Assembly (NCBI GenBank): GCA_018697195.1
Contig: CM031878.1
Span: 37,829,600-37,893,599, forward strand
Length of the DNA: 64,000 nt
Source: Certhia americana
Lineage: Eukaryota > Chordata > Aves > Passeriformes > Certhiidae
Direction: 5' to 3'
The notes beneath the pieces were generated by a model that was given only the letters and a program-made list of their open reading frames with translations, searched no databases and was not told the origin of the DNA. This document shows positions 38,948 through 51,300 of this stretch, piece by piece. How positions within the stretch are numbered: position 1 is the first letter of the stretch; each line of letters opens with the position of its first letter. Both the position numbers and the translations under genes were made by a program.

Positions 38948-39091
38948 CTAAACTTTCAACACAAGTTTTTGAAGAAGTTCATTCAGGAGCTTCACAGTCC
39001 TTTGGTTTTCTTCTCCACTATGAGTAAATCTGTATGCAGTACGGATAAGAAGGTTATAAACTTCTTTGCTTGTATCAGTTATCTCAGTAAT
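38948..39091 (-). CDS. FANCC terminal coding exon with stop codon
   Basis: The minus-strand exon is 144 nt after a tcctttcag acceptor. It starts in phase 0 with ITEITDTSKEVYNLLIRTAY and ends LNELLQKLVLKV, followed by TAG at 38950-38948. It matches the C-terminus of FANCC (about human residues 512-558), with the same exon length as I recall for human. FANCC is a helical-repeat subunit of the Fanconi anaemia core complex. It works with FANCE and FANCF so that FANCL can monoubiquitinate FANCD2-FANCI at DNA crosslinks. The leucine four residues before the C-terminus aligns with human Leu554, a known disease-mutation site, and is conserved. Confidence 0.95.
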   Translation of the reverse strand: MTEITDTSKEVYNLLIRTAYRFTHSGEENQRTVKLLNELLQKLVLKV

Positions 39092-40893
39092 CTGAAAGGA
39101 AACACAAAAGGTTAAATTAGGCAATTATGTCGCTAAATATTAAGAATACTTCAAAATACTTGCAAGAAAACCAGATTTTTCCTTCACCACAGAATATGTG
39201 AGAGCCAACTTCTGCCCGACATGCCTCTTTTCATACATCCCAGTGGAGCCGAGCAACTTTGAGATTTCTGTTGTCTCAAATTTAAGTGAAGCAAATCAAG
39301 AGGCCAGAAGGATTTCAAAGGAAACACAAATGGACAGACATTTGTATATCCATTGTAAGTCATTGCCATAGGAAAGAACTAAAAGTACATGAAGATTCTG
39401 CATGTATTTGGGAAGAAAATTCAATTCTGTAATGCCTTCAAAAGTGAAAATAAATACCTCCCCCAGAAGATGACAAAAACCAGGAAAAGACCCTAAGTTG
39501 CAAATTTTGCAGATTAGGAGGGAATTGACTCCTCATTAGCTGTGTTAAACCCGAAGTTTACTGTGCTAAAAAGAATCACAGCCATGCATCCTGAATCAGT
39601 TCCACACCGTTCTGCCTTTCATATATTGTCTTTAGTTCTTTTCAAATCACATGGAGATCCTAGCTGCACATTATTAATTATACAAATACAGTCAAAATTA
39701 ATCAACAGATAAACCAGCAAACTGGCTTACAACAGCTCATATCCACTGCACTGGGAAATATTCAGAGTTTTGAAAGTTGGTTGTACTGCTAGCTATAAAG
39801 TAGCAGAAGATTGCCTTTGGTCCTCCTGGAGGGATTTAAAGTAGCAGGGTAGTATATTACAGCATCACAACTCAACAGCTGCACTCTCTTCAGGAAGAGA
39901 AACTAGAAATAGCATCCATAAAAATGTATACAACCCTCCCACACTTCATCATTACATTCTTATGCTGAGATGAAAATCGATAATTTGTGAACATCACCCT
40001 AGGATGTGAGAAACACCTTTCTTCAAGAGAAAAATGCTATGTCTTTTTAGTCTGCCAGCTGACACAAAATCAGATGCCTTACACATGCCATATACACTAT
40101 ATAGGTCTAAATGTAAGACCACACTGCTGCTGAATGGAAAAACTTCAGGAAGTATTAAAACTACACACTGGCTCTAGACCTGCTTACACAGGGCGTGCAC
40201 TTCTTACAAGAATATGGTTTGACAGTAAGGAATGGATTTCTAATCCTACACTGATATAGCGTTTATCTAAGGAGACACAAACATATTTCATAGTTTCCAC
40301 CAATATACCTGAAGGCTGTCATCACCAATAGGAAGATAATGTGGCAGGCTTCCAGCTTTTTACTCCTCTTAATCTTTTTTTACATCCTTAGAGACAGTGT
40401 CTTAGCTCTTTATTCACCACACTGTTCTTCTCACAAGGTTTACCAATGCACCAAGCTTCTGCCACATCAGTGCTAAAACCTAGTAACCAGCTGTTCCACC
40501 CAATGGAAAAGAGAGAAGAGAGTTCCATCATGTCTGCAGTAGCTGGATAATTTAGGGAGTGTTTTTAATGGGAAAATCAAAATGTTTGCACATGCTATCT
40601 ATACCATGCATAAATGAACTATAGGTATCCCTTAACTGCAAGCTACTACTTCAGCTGTTTCTGCATCTGTATAGTGACGACAGCAATCCTGTCAGTGAGA
40701 TCAAGAAGTGATGGAAACTATTTTGACTGTAGCTGAAACAGATATGTAGCAGGTTAGATATGGCTGTCGTAGTCACAGTCTCCTTTAATTCTCTGTTATA
40801 TATTTTCTTTACTAAGCAGTAGAAACTTAAATTAAAAATAGTACAGTAAATATGTATTTAAGTTAACCTGAAAAAAGGGGAAGAAACACTTAC
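39092..40893 (-). other. FANCC last intron, ~1.8 kb
   Basis: The donor is gtaagtg (minus strand, at 40893) and the acceptor tcctttcag (at 39092). No retroposon or extra exon is recognised. A minus-strand open frame at 39184-39369 has no FANCC similarity. Confidence 0.7.
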
Positions 40894-41094
40894 ATGGCAA
40901 ATACATTCCTGGGCAATTTTATGTGCACCAGGTGAAAAGAGCAAAAAGTTGGTCAGAAGATGTGTCGTAAGATGCTGGTTACAACTCTGCTCTATACCCA
41001 TTACCCTGTGTACAGCAGCCTCCAGGTCTTTGAGAGAAAGGTCTGCACAGCTGAACAGCATCATTAGATGACTGTAGACTGCTTGAGCTTCTGC
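40894..41094 (-). CDS. FANCC coding exon (penultimate)
   Basis: This 201-nt exon has 67 codons, phase 0 at both ends, with acceptor ttttcctacag and donor gtaagt. It encodes AEAQAVYSHLMMLFS near the start and TNFLLFSPGAHKIAQEC before the end. It aligns to human FANCC of about residues 444-511 (human motif LLLNFLLWAPGGHTIAW, from memory) and is one codon shorter. It contributes to the C-terminal helical repeats. It joins ...CICH to ITEI of the last exon. Confidence 0.95.
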
Positions 41095-43884
41095 CTGTAG
41101 GAAAATAATGTCAAAGGATGCAGGATCAGAGAGGAGTAAATGTTAAATCTATGGTATTTTACTTTGGACTTAATTACTAAAAGATAACCAAATCCTCAGA
41201 GAAACAACTCAAACATGAACAAAGTTTTAATTTAATTTAAGTTTTAAGTAGCAGGAAAACCAGGGAAGGAAGGGCTGAAACGCATTTCTTTTACACTGAT
41301 TCACACAAACAAAGGTGAACAGAACTGACTTTTTTTTCCCCTTGGTCTTACAAATGAAGCAGACAGGGCATCAAGCCAGGATTTTACCTTTTGTAATAAT
41401 GTAAGGAAATGGAGAAAGTCCCTCAGAAGAAAATGGTCTGATTTTTGCATTGTGGGAAAAAGAACAAAGGCTCCTCAAGGGCTCATTTCAGTGTTGCTGC
41501 TGTAAATCAATTAAATCCCCATGAAGCCTGACCTCGGCTGATAAAATGTTCTGGTAAGAATGTGCATTTTAACTTCTTCCTGTGTTGTTTTCAATGTTTT
41601 TTATGTTTTTATGTTGTGAGTTAGACAATAAAACCTAACTTTTACTGGGGGTAGGAAACAAAGTTTTGTCACCTCTAGAAAAAGAACTATAAGCAACTAC
41701 TACAAAAAATCCTAACAATAATTCTGTTGACTGTGTTAAAAATTAACTGAAAAACCTTGTAGACAGAATGCAAATGAATATCAGCTGGAGCAATAGAAAA
41801 ATGCACCATTGCAGACCCAAAAGAAAAGAGCACCTATTTTTCAAGGATATTCACTGGGACAGTTTTTTTCAGACATTTATCTGACATTGACCTATCCTTT
41901 TAATAATTTCACATAATATAGTCTGAAAAAGCTGCTATTCTTGCATTAAGTCCACAACTACATGTGAGGCACAAGATCTACAGAAAGGTAACTGGAATTC
42001 CTCATGATTCTTTATTCCTCTGTGCATCATATGAGCCAGAGACTGCAGATGGAGAGTAGCTGGTCCTGCTCCAAGAACTCGTGTACCCTAGAAATCTCAT
42101 TCTTAGTGCCAACTCCAAGTTTTGCTCCTTCAATGTTTCAGATCCTAAAGCTATGAAAGGACAGCAACAAAGGAATAAATATTGAGGGGCAAAATATTTA
42201 GTCCTGCACATATGAGTGAACTCTAGTGAACAGCAAAAATTGCCTTTTTCTTCTTTAAATAACTGAAACTCTTTCTATTACACTCTGTCCAATATAAAGA
42301 GGTTACCTAAATTACAGAGCAGGAAGACAAAATCCTAAGTCATGAGTGCACACTATCGCACACAAAAATTATGCTGAATGACAAGTACTCCAGATTGGCA
42401 TCTGCCAGAAGTTCCCATGCCATGTTAATCCTTAAGCAGGGTTTGAGGTGGAAACCACTTCATTTGAAAGAGCTGAGGGCTAATCTGCACAAGGACAATT
42501 AAAAAACCCAAAAACCCAAACACCTAACTAAAGGCAGAAGCTTTGCATGAAATGTGAGAATGCTTCTGAAGTAGCTGGACTTATGCAAAAAAAAAAAGTC
42601 TCAGTTCAAATACCTAAGAAAAGAATGATAATGAACTGAAATACCAGACCTCTGGGAAAAGATGAGTCACTGTGTGAGTTATAAGTAGAAAAGCTTTTTT
42701 GCTTCTAAAGTTTGTTTTATGTTATGACTGAATAACAAACTGATGGAACAGGGGACACACAGGGAGATGATTTCATATATGAGACAAAATAATTTCATTC
42801 TGTTGAGTTTGAACACTATTCCATACATTGGTCAGCACCTGTAGTGCAGTAGTTTCATTCACTCTTGTTTATTGCTCACATATTGCCTACTTTTAAAAAA
42901 CTACATCTAAAACCAATCCTGATTTCTTTACTTCACCATAGCTCTAACCTAAGTCTGCTCAGCCAACATCCATCCCCAGCTCCTAGACTATAAGAAATTT
43001 AAGAGAAAAAAATTTTTGTGATTGGGATGTGATCTTGCATTTGTAGTACCATCGGGGAAGCATGAGGGGAAGGAAAGGAAATAAAATACTGCATAATGCA
43101 TTGCTGAACATTGACCATTTGATGTAAATTTAAAGCATGATTTTTACTACTGTGGTGTACTGAGCTCCATTTTTAAATCCACCAGAATCCATTTTCAAAT
43201 TAAAAAAAATTAGACAAGTTGCAGCCATTTGAACTGGGGCTTCATAGATCCAATTGCTTGGGCTAGTTCAGATTTGCACAACAGGTTTAAATCAAAGGCT
43301 TTCAAGTATTTGCTTGCATACACAGATGCACAGCACTCTTTGTGCAGTACAGTGTGTAAGGTTAGAACACTGCTCCTTCTGTTACCCACCCAGCATATGG
43401 TACTATCACATATTTATTAGAGTATCACATGCCAAAAACTGGAGAGAAATCAGAATAGTTGGGCAAGGTTAGGATTCGAGGCTGTGTTTGATAAGTATCT
43501 TCACGGTTTCAACTGCTGTGATTTCTCGTTTCCTTCTCAGAAGACGCCTGTAACACAGGCATGCTGAATTCTGCCATGCTGATTTTAAAAACACCATCAC
43601 TAGGGTATTTTTATTTATTATTAAAAACACCCTGCTTTACCAAAAGAAAGTCAAGAGGGCACTAATCTATATCACACACTTAAAAAGGAGGAAAAAGTTT
43701 TTCTAAATGTCAAAAATGAGAAAAAAAACACCCCCAACTTTCAAATTCTCCACTGCAACACAATTCCTGAGGACTTTGTAAAGTCAATACCTTTCATTTT
43801 TCTGGTATGCTTTGTTTTTACAGCAATAAGATGTAATCAGACTATTGACTGGTTATTGCCACTTACTATCGCTACATTACCCAC
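41095..43884 (-). other. FANCC intron, ~2.8 kb
   Basis: The donor after ATG (at 43884) is gtgggt, weaker than the gtaagt of most other FANCC introns here, and the acceptor is ttttcctacag. AT-rich, with no retroposon or additional exon recognised. Confidence 0.7.
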
Positions 43885-44056
43885 CATTGTTTGAGTCCTT
43901 TGCTGATTTTCATTCTTAGGACAGTAATAAAATGCCAGCAGCCATAGCACAGCATCTGGTTCTACAGCAGCCTTTAGTAATTGTTCTGCTGCAATATCCA
44001 GCCATTCTCCAAAACAAGCAACCAAAAACCAGATTTCAAAGAGGTCAATGAGAGAA
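43885..44056 (-). CDS. FANCC coding exon
   Basis: This 172-nt exon follows a ttttttcccag acceptor. It starts with the third base of a split serine codon (AG|T) and ends in phase 0 at CAAACAATG before gtgggt. It encodes [40 protein letters not shown] and [16 protein letters not shown]. From memory it aligns with human FANCC of about residues 385-443 ([23 protein letters not shown]) and is one codon shorter. LWLLAFYY is the most conserved block that I see in this protein. Confidence 0.95.
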
Positions 44057-47000
44057 CTGGGAAAAAACCACAGATAAAATTAGGTATTTCACATTATTTA
44101 ACATTATTAATTGTCTTAAAATAATTATAAAGGGTGCTGACAGTTAACTTTAAAAAAGCTTTAAACTACTCTTCAACAGGGAATCAATCCCTTACCTGCT
44201 AAGGGATTTTTATCTGAAATCACAGTCAAATAAGACACACCTAGTACTACTACAGATTAACTTTGACAATACAACACACTGTCTTTAACAGCAGCTTCTA
44301 ATAAACTGTGACAAATATTAAGTATGAAAAGATACTGTTTATTCTCTTCAGCTGCAGGATTTCAGAAACTTTAAATCATATCTCAAATATTACACTCTAA
44401 CATCCTGTTAGAGTGTAATACTGTTAGGGCCTGACACTTTCTCTCCGTTGCTTTCCAGGGTTATTTTCTGCTTTTTGGTAATCCATGAGGAATTACATTT
44501 AGATGGACTAAATATGAAGTGTTAAAGTGTATTTTAAAGTGTATCTCTTGGCTGTTAAAATTCATGTCTTCTTAAATGATAGGTTAAAAACTTTGAAGGT
44601 GTTTACAAAAGGATTATTGCCTTAAGAAAGCACCACCACTCATCTCCACACTTTCTCATGTGCATTCCTCTGAAGTCAAAGACTAGAGAAAAGAGATGCA
44701 AACTAATGGTAGGTGTCTCAGAAGTGAAATGTTAAACTAATCATGGAAGGATGAACAGAAACTAGATTAAGATTAAGAACTAGGTACAATTATTCCTAAT
44801 AAATTTGGCAAAACTTGAAAGAATTACTTTACTTACGTTTTATTCTTAAGGACTCAAAAAGCTGCTGTGCTACCTTTGCAAGCAAACTACAAGAGATCTT
44901 AGAATTCCAGGAGTTAATGTTATCATTATCTTGAAGATTTCTACCATTACAATACCTGTTTTGGAGTCATGTACCCTCCACTTCTGTCCCCACTGGTGTT
45001 TCTGCCCACTCTGTAGTGGAACTTACGCTTCACAATCATTGCCAAAAGTGGCCTTCACTTTTTGGGGGTTTTCCCCCACAAAATATCCTTAAATTCACCA
45101 ACTGATCAACTGATTTCTGGTCTAAAATGTTATGTAACATTCACTGTTCACTAAGAGTACTACACATAATAATAAATCTCAGCACAGAAGCAATCTGTTG
45201 ATTAGAAGGACACAGAAAACACTTTGCTATAAGATTCACATTTGGTATAAAACAAAACCCCTGAAAACCAACCTAAATAAAAAGAGAACACTGAGAAGCA
45301 ACACGATATGCTGTACAAGGGTATTCTTTTCTCCTTTGTAAATCTTACAAAGTTGAAAGAATACAAAATCAGGAATAAAGCAATAAAAGAAAACTGAATA
45401 TGTTTTCTTCATGGATATTAGTATTTAAAACATGTTCGATCCATTTTCTTTCTAACTGGAAAGGGTTTGGTAGAAAACATAATTGTTCTAAAGGAAATAA
45501 GAGTGTATTCTGGCAAGTACAAAACTGTTCAAACTAGTGTACTATTCAAAATAAACGGGGAAAAAGACTAAATATAAATCATGAAAGGGCTGGGCAACAT
45601 AAGGAGAACAGACATGGTTATGCTATTGTAATGCATTATAATGGATGATATTTGTTTTACTTATTTCTTCTAAGCTTGAGTTATGTGTTTCTTTATGAAG
45701 TCAGGGTCAGCTATGGGTCACACTCCAAGGACAGAAAGGTTTGACACACTTCATGGATGACAAGGCGAGCACTGAACTGCAGCTCATACAGAAAGTGAGA
45801 AGCTACCACCAGACAGCCTGGCCTCAGAGGGAACAACAAAAAGCTTTTTTCTGCCACTCAGCAACAAGAAAAAGGCCCCTGTGAGTTAACTGAAACCAAG
45901 CACAGTTGCAAGTATCTTTGCTCCAGTACCCAGGGGGAAAACTGGGACAGAGTGGCTGGACAGCAGCCAGGCAGAAAGGGACCTGGGGGTACTGATTAAA
46001 GGCAGACTGAACATGAGCCACTGTGTGGCCAGGTGGCAAAGAAGACCAATGGCATCCTGGCCTGTATCAGCAACAGGAAAAAGGCAGTGACTGTCCCCCT
46101 GTACTGGGCACAGGTGAGGCCACACTTTGAGTGCTGCCTCCAGTTCTTCCCTTAATTTAGGAAGGATATGGAGATGCTGGAGTGAGTCCAAAGAAGGGCA
46201 ACCAAGCTGATGAGCTCCAACAAACCCTTTGAGGAGCAACTGAGGGAGCTGGGGTTGTTTAGAATGGCGAAAGGGAGGCTCAGGGGAGACATGATTGCTC
46301 TCCACAGTGACCAGAAAGGAGGGTGCAGCCAGGTGGGGCTTCATCCCTGCTCACAGGCAACCAGTGACAGGACAAGAGGACAATCTTACCCTGCACCAGG
46401 AGTGGGTTATGTTGGATAGTAGGAAGAAGTTTTTCACAGAAAATCAGACATTGGAATGGGCAGTGATGGAGTCACTGTCCCTGGAGATGTTTAAAAAAAA
46501 CTGGATGTGGCACTTAGTGTTAGATGGTGTTAGATTATAGGCTGGACTTGATGATCTCTAGGGTTTTTTCCAGACTGGGTGATTCTGTGATCTTGTTTTG
46601 CAAGTCTGGCTGGCCTTGGTGTTCTATGTTTCTTTTTATATATTTCAAGTTTAAAATCAAAACTAATTTGGATTCTTTGAATTTAAAAGCTGTTCAACAT
46701 TCTTTGGACAGCTAACTCTCCAGAGCAGACCTAAGCAAACTTGTGTCCCAGCCCTATAAAAGTCAGGTCTCATCACACTCCTTTTAAGAAAGAATTTCTA
46801 GGCAGCAGCAGATAGAGATGCATGTTTTTTTCATTCTTTTCATATAGTCCCAGAACATCCCCTACCAAAGCATAATTCATGTGGACAAACAAACACCAAG
46901 GGCAGCAGGTCAGAAACAGGGAGTGACAGCTCCAAGATTAATGCAACAAAAATGATACCACAGTCTGGCAGTCATGTATTTATGAAATTAAGGAAGTTTA

Positions 47001-47358
47001 CAGTTTGGATTTTTATACAAGCCTGCAGAAAGCCAAGCTCCTTCATAAAATAGGGATAAAGTTTCAAGTTTTGAGGGAGAACTGGGAGAATAAACAAGTA
47101 AGCATTTCCATTATGCAGCTAGATATTTGCTGGAAGGAATGACAAGATTTTGTGTCCTCAGAGGCTTATTGGTCAGGTAGATGGATGCTATAAAGCTCAG
47201 GTTCAGTAACTAACCCAAGTCCTATTCTTGAAAATAAAGCCCAATTTAGAAAATAATAAGAAAATGATGAAAGGCAGCTACTGAAGACTTCGAATGACGT
47301 GACCTTTCACAAACTAACATGAAAAGGACAAAAAGTTCGAAGATCTTATACTACTTAC
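44057..47358 (-). other. FANCC intron, ~3.3 kb, with CR1 and a hairpin
   Basis: The intron contains a CR1 copy at about 45905-46595 (antisense to FANCC) and a perfect 14-bp inverted repeat at 44388-44420. The stretch at 45690-45900 just before the CR1 is GC-richer than its surroundings and not identified. Confidence 0.75.
45905..46595 (+). mobile_element. CR1 LINE copy, ~0.7 kb, antisense to FANCC
   Basis: It matches CR1 ORF2-end and 3'UTR blocks in order: 'agaaagggacctgggggtac', 'ggcatcctggcctgtatcag', 'gtccccctgtactgggcac', 'ctgagggagctggggttgtt', 'ctgtccctggagatgtttaa' and 'gctggacttgatgatctcta'. It ends gggtgattctgtgatct. Stops and frameshifts interrupt it and its 5' end is truncated. 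It lies in a FANCC intron in the opposite orientation to the gene. Confidence 0.9.
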
Positions 47359-47440
47359 CTAATGTTTGTATCTTCTACTAATGCTTTCAGCATATGTGAA
47401 ATATGTTTCAAGTGTTGAGACCAATATGTAGTTGGGAGTT
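47359..47440 (-). CDS. FANCC coding exon
   Basis: This 82-nt exon begins with two bases (AA) that complete a Glu codon and ends with AG of a split Ser codon. The acceptor is catcctcag and the donor gtaagt. It encodes LPTTYWSQHLKHISHMLK, then ALVEDTNI. It aligns with human FANCC residues about 358-385 (LKHISELL motif, from memory), with the same exon length as I recall (82 nt). Confidence 0.93.
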
Positions 47441-48226
47441 CTGAGGATGAAGGATGAAAACAACACTCTTAAAAATCATAGCCTGGCCACTAGAATGCAA
47501 CACTGAATTAAGGTGGCTATTTCTCCAAATTGATTCAGTTATCTTAAAGTATTTAAAATTTCATTTTAAAGTTTCCCAATTTTCAACAATACCTATATTA
47601 CTGTGTTTGATACAACAGTTCAGTGACAAAAAGGAAGTACAGCTAGAAACATTGAAATGAGGCTATAATGTTCCTTTGCTACCCTCAATATTAGTGTATA
47701 ATCAGTGCAGTAGCATTCTCAGAGGCTCTTGTACTGAACTTTTAACAATTGTTCATAAAAAATCATATCAAATTGAACAGTGGTTTCTTGATCTATATGA
47801 ATAGGCAACCTCAAAAAAAATTTGGTTTGCAATCTAAAATATCAGAATTCAAACCTCAGAGAGAAACAGAAAGCCTGTTTCTTGTGAAAAACGTATGAAT
47901 TTTTCCATAATGACAATTACTGATATTGTAACATAAGATTTGCAGTATTTTTACAATCTCTGCAGTGTGGCTTCATTCCTATATAATTATACATTCTTTC
48001 TTGTTACTCACTTCTGATTTAGTTTTCTTTAAAGTTACATCTGTACTATTGTTACATAAGAATCAGATGTTCCTGCAGAAAAATACATTAAAATGAAATT
48101 GCTAAATCTAACACACCCTGTTAAGGAAATGGCAAAAAGTTATCTCTGTCCCTTTTAAAGTTATTTTAAGACATATACAGACCATACAGATTCATAATGC
48201 TACAAATACTTTATGAAAAAACTTAC
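47441..48226 (-). other. FANCC intron, ~0.8 kb
   Basis: A short AT-rich intron with donor gtaagt and acceptor catcctcag. Nothing else is recognised. Confidence 0.75.
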
Positions 48227-48302
48227 CAAAAGGACGTCTGACTAAACCTCTAACAAGAGGCTGGTGATGATACGGGAAGTAGGCCTTCAGTGGAAATTTA
48301 TG
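48227..48302 (-). CDS. FANCC coding exon
   Basis: This 76-nt exon has acceptor atgttttag and donor gtaagt. It has 25 codons plus a final G that pairs with AA of the next exon. It encodes HKFPLKAYFPYHHQPLVRG, then LVRRPF. It aligns with human FANCC at the 'LRFALKTYFPYTSP' segment (about residues 333-358) and has the same length as I recall. The C-terminal half is richer in Arg than I recall for human. Confidence 0.93.
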
Positions 48303-51300
48303 CTAAAACATAAAACCATTATTTTAAGAGATTTCTGGTAAGTTTTCAAAACAAACCCACAGTGAATAATCTCATCTAAGGCAGTAATTAACAGTACAGA
48401 CTACAGCAAGAAAACAGAGTATTGACTGTTTAGTTAATTTTAGGATTTAGCAATAAAAAGAGGGACTTTTAGGAAATGCTTGCTTATGAAAAGTAATTAT
48501 TTATAGATTTTAAAAGTATATGCATCGAAAAAGATTCAGAGCATGGAAAAAATGACATATTACTAGTCTTAGTCTTTTTTCCTGTAACCACCTAAGTTTT
48601 CACTCTTAATATACAGAGCTTAAAAGAGACACTAAGTTTTATTCCATTTTCCGGTATAAACAGATTCACAGATTATATTAAACTAAGAACTATTATCATC
48701 TACAGAATCCGATGGCGTTGCTTAGATTATTGCCCTCTGTTCAAAATTGTAATCCTAAAATTCTTAGGACTTGGTCCAGCAGCAGGTAGGACAGTCACAG
48801 ATAAGAGACTTGCCCTGTTTATCTGAGAATGTGTGACCTGTATACTGCAAACACTGCTTGTGCAACTGAGACTAGCAGTAGCACACCTTTAATCTGTTTG
48901 TTCTGCAAACACGTACTACAGGCACATCTAACATGGAGAATGTATATGCAAATGCAACAACACCTCCCTTTAAGACAGACAGAAAGCCAGTCAGGCCCAC
49001 ATGGTGATCACTGGCACAAAATCTACTTGGAGTGCAGTAACTAGCAGAGCACAGTGTATGGTCAACACTGGGTCCAGTCCTATTTAACATTTTCATTAAT
49101 GAACTGGATGAAGGGGAAGCGAGTTCCCTTGGCAGGTTTGATGATGACACAAAACTGAGGAGTGGCTGATAGATGAAAGGGTTGTGCTGCCATCCAGAGG
49201 GACCTTGACAGGCTGGAGAAATAGGCTGACAGAAGCCAAATATCAACAAGGCGAAAGTATAAAGTCCTGCATTTGGGGAGGAATAACTCCAGGCACTAGT
49301 ACATGCTGGCAGCCATCCAGCTGGAGAGCAGTTTGCAGGGAAGGACCTGGGGACCCAGAGGACACCAAGGTGAGTGTGAGTCAGCAGTGTGCCCTGTGAC
49401 AGAGCACTGAGTGATATCTTGCATTAGGCAAAGGCCAGGGAGGTGCTCCTTCCTTTCCCCTCAGCACTGTAGGCAGCCATTCCAGCAGCCTAACCTGAAA
49501 TACTATGCCTGGTTAATGCCCAGTTAAATAAAGGGCCACAAGGATCATTAAAGGACCCAAGAACTTCTTTGAAGAAAGGCTGAGAGAGCCTGGAGAAGGC
49601 TCAAGGGGGATCTTACCAATGGATATAAACATGTAAAACTAGGGTTTTTGCAGTAGTGCACAGTGATAGAGGTAATGGCACAAACTCAAGCACAGAAGGT
49701 TCTGTCTGTATATCAGAAAACACTTCTGTAATTTATTTTTTCACTTTTTACTGTGAGGTGGCCAAGCACTACCACAGTTTGCCCAGAAGAGCTGTAGAGC
49801 CCCATTTGGCCATAGTCCTGGACAACTGGTTCTAGGTAGCTATGCTTTGGAGCTGAGGAGTTGGGCAAGATGATGTCCAGAGTAAAGGTACTTTTTCTCT
49901 AGTACATTTTTTTGTTGTTCTGTCATCAAGAGTTAAGTGAAATTACAGCACACAAATATATACTCCTTTGACAGCCTATATATCACTGGTATAGCAAGAC
50001 TCTAAAAGTCTACTGAGAGGAATTAGGCTAATTAGAAAAAATAAAAATCCCTACATGTTGTATGCATGTAGCAAACCAACTTGCACCAAAAATTCTCAAG
50101 AAAAAGCAGCCCTTTGATAAGATAGTAGTAACCAAAACAACCCACAGCACACACTACGTACAAAAACAGTACTGTGAATAAGTGAAAAACAATTTTCAGT
50201 ATATTGTCTAGGAAAAGCCAGAAAAGGTTTGTCATATAAACACAGTATTTCAGTCAGTTCTTTCCTCACATATACCATCACAAAATGCAAAACAAGCTAT
50301 TATCAGACAGAAAAAGTTTGGATGTGGCTGGTTATAATAACTGCCATGATGTATAACAGGAAATAAACATTGAATACTGGTTTAAAATATTTACCTAGCT
50401 ATTTTAAACAAAATTCCCAGATGAAAACCAATGATAATTCTGAAATGATCAAGGGAAAATAATTCATGAAGAAATTATAATTTCTATCAAACAGAAATAT
50501 GAACTTTAACTTCATAAATTTACAGGCAACATGACCCAACTATCCTCAAGTCACCTTTCACTAGCACCTCAAACTTAAAGAAAATCTGCTAATACAAAAC
50601 ATATCCCAACTGTGATCTCAGTATACCCTTTCTTAAATTTCTCTTTAAATAACTACAGAAATTGAACTTTTTCCCTAAGAAAGTTTAAACCCTATGTTCC
50701 ATTTACACTGTTTTCAGTCTCAAAAAAGATGTAAGAAAAAATACTATCCTAAACATGCTAAAAGAGAGTAGCACTCTCTTTTCCCATTTCAGCTTTTTTA
50801 TTGCCAAACCTTCTCTCTAAATGATCTACAAAGTTTTTATAAAAGACAGCTATTTCTCACAGCTGCCACACTGCAACTCTCCTCCTATCACACAAACCTG
50901 TGAACTACCAGACATGACCCAGTTCTTTTGCAAATTTTTTCAATTAACTGTCTATAAATTCCAAAGGTCTCAGTGACCAGGCAGAACCCACTTCATCTTC
51001 TGTCATTAATGGTTTTACCATTCTACTACTAAATGCTAATGCAGCACATTATATCCTGTCAAGGGCAACCACAAAGATACCTTATGAATATATGTAATGA
51101 TTGTATGACCAAAGGAGAAAAAAGGGATCTGACTGATTTAAAGTTTAGGAAGCAATCTGTACCTACGTTTTTGCAAGCGAACTGTTAGCTAAAATTACAG
51201 TTGATTCATAAACTGTAAGACAAGAGACTTTTAATTCTATCATTGAAGATAATACCTTAATTAGAACTCCATGACTTAAACAGTATGCAAATTAGTATTT

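Noticed and set aside
43837..44025. A 62-codon frame taken as a stand-alone small protein starting at 44025
   Set aside because: The start is a TTG inside the FANCC exon at 43885-44056, and the C-terminal end reads through the donor into intron.
45886..46540. Open frames of 69-152 codons on both strands
   Set aside because: They are fragments or antisense shadows of a decayed CR1 copy, not host genes.
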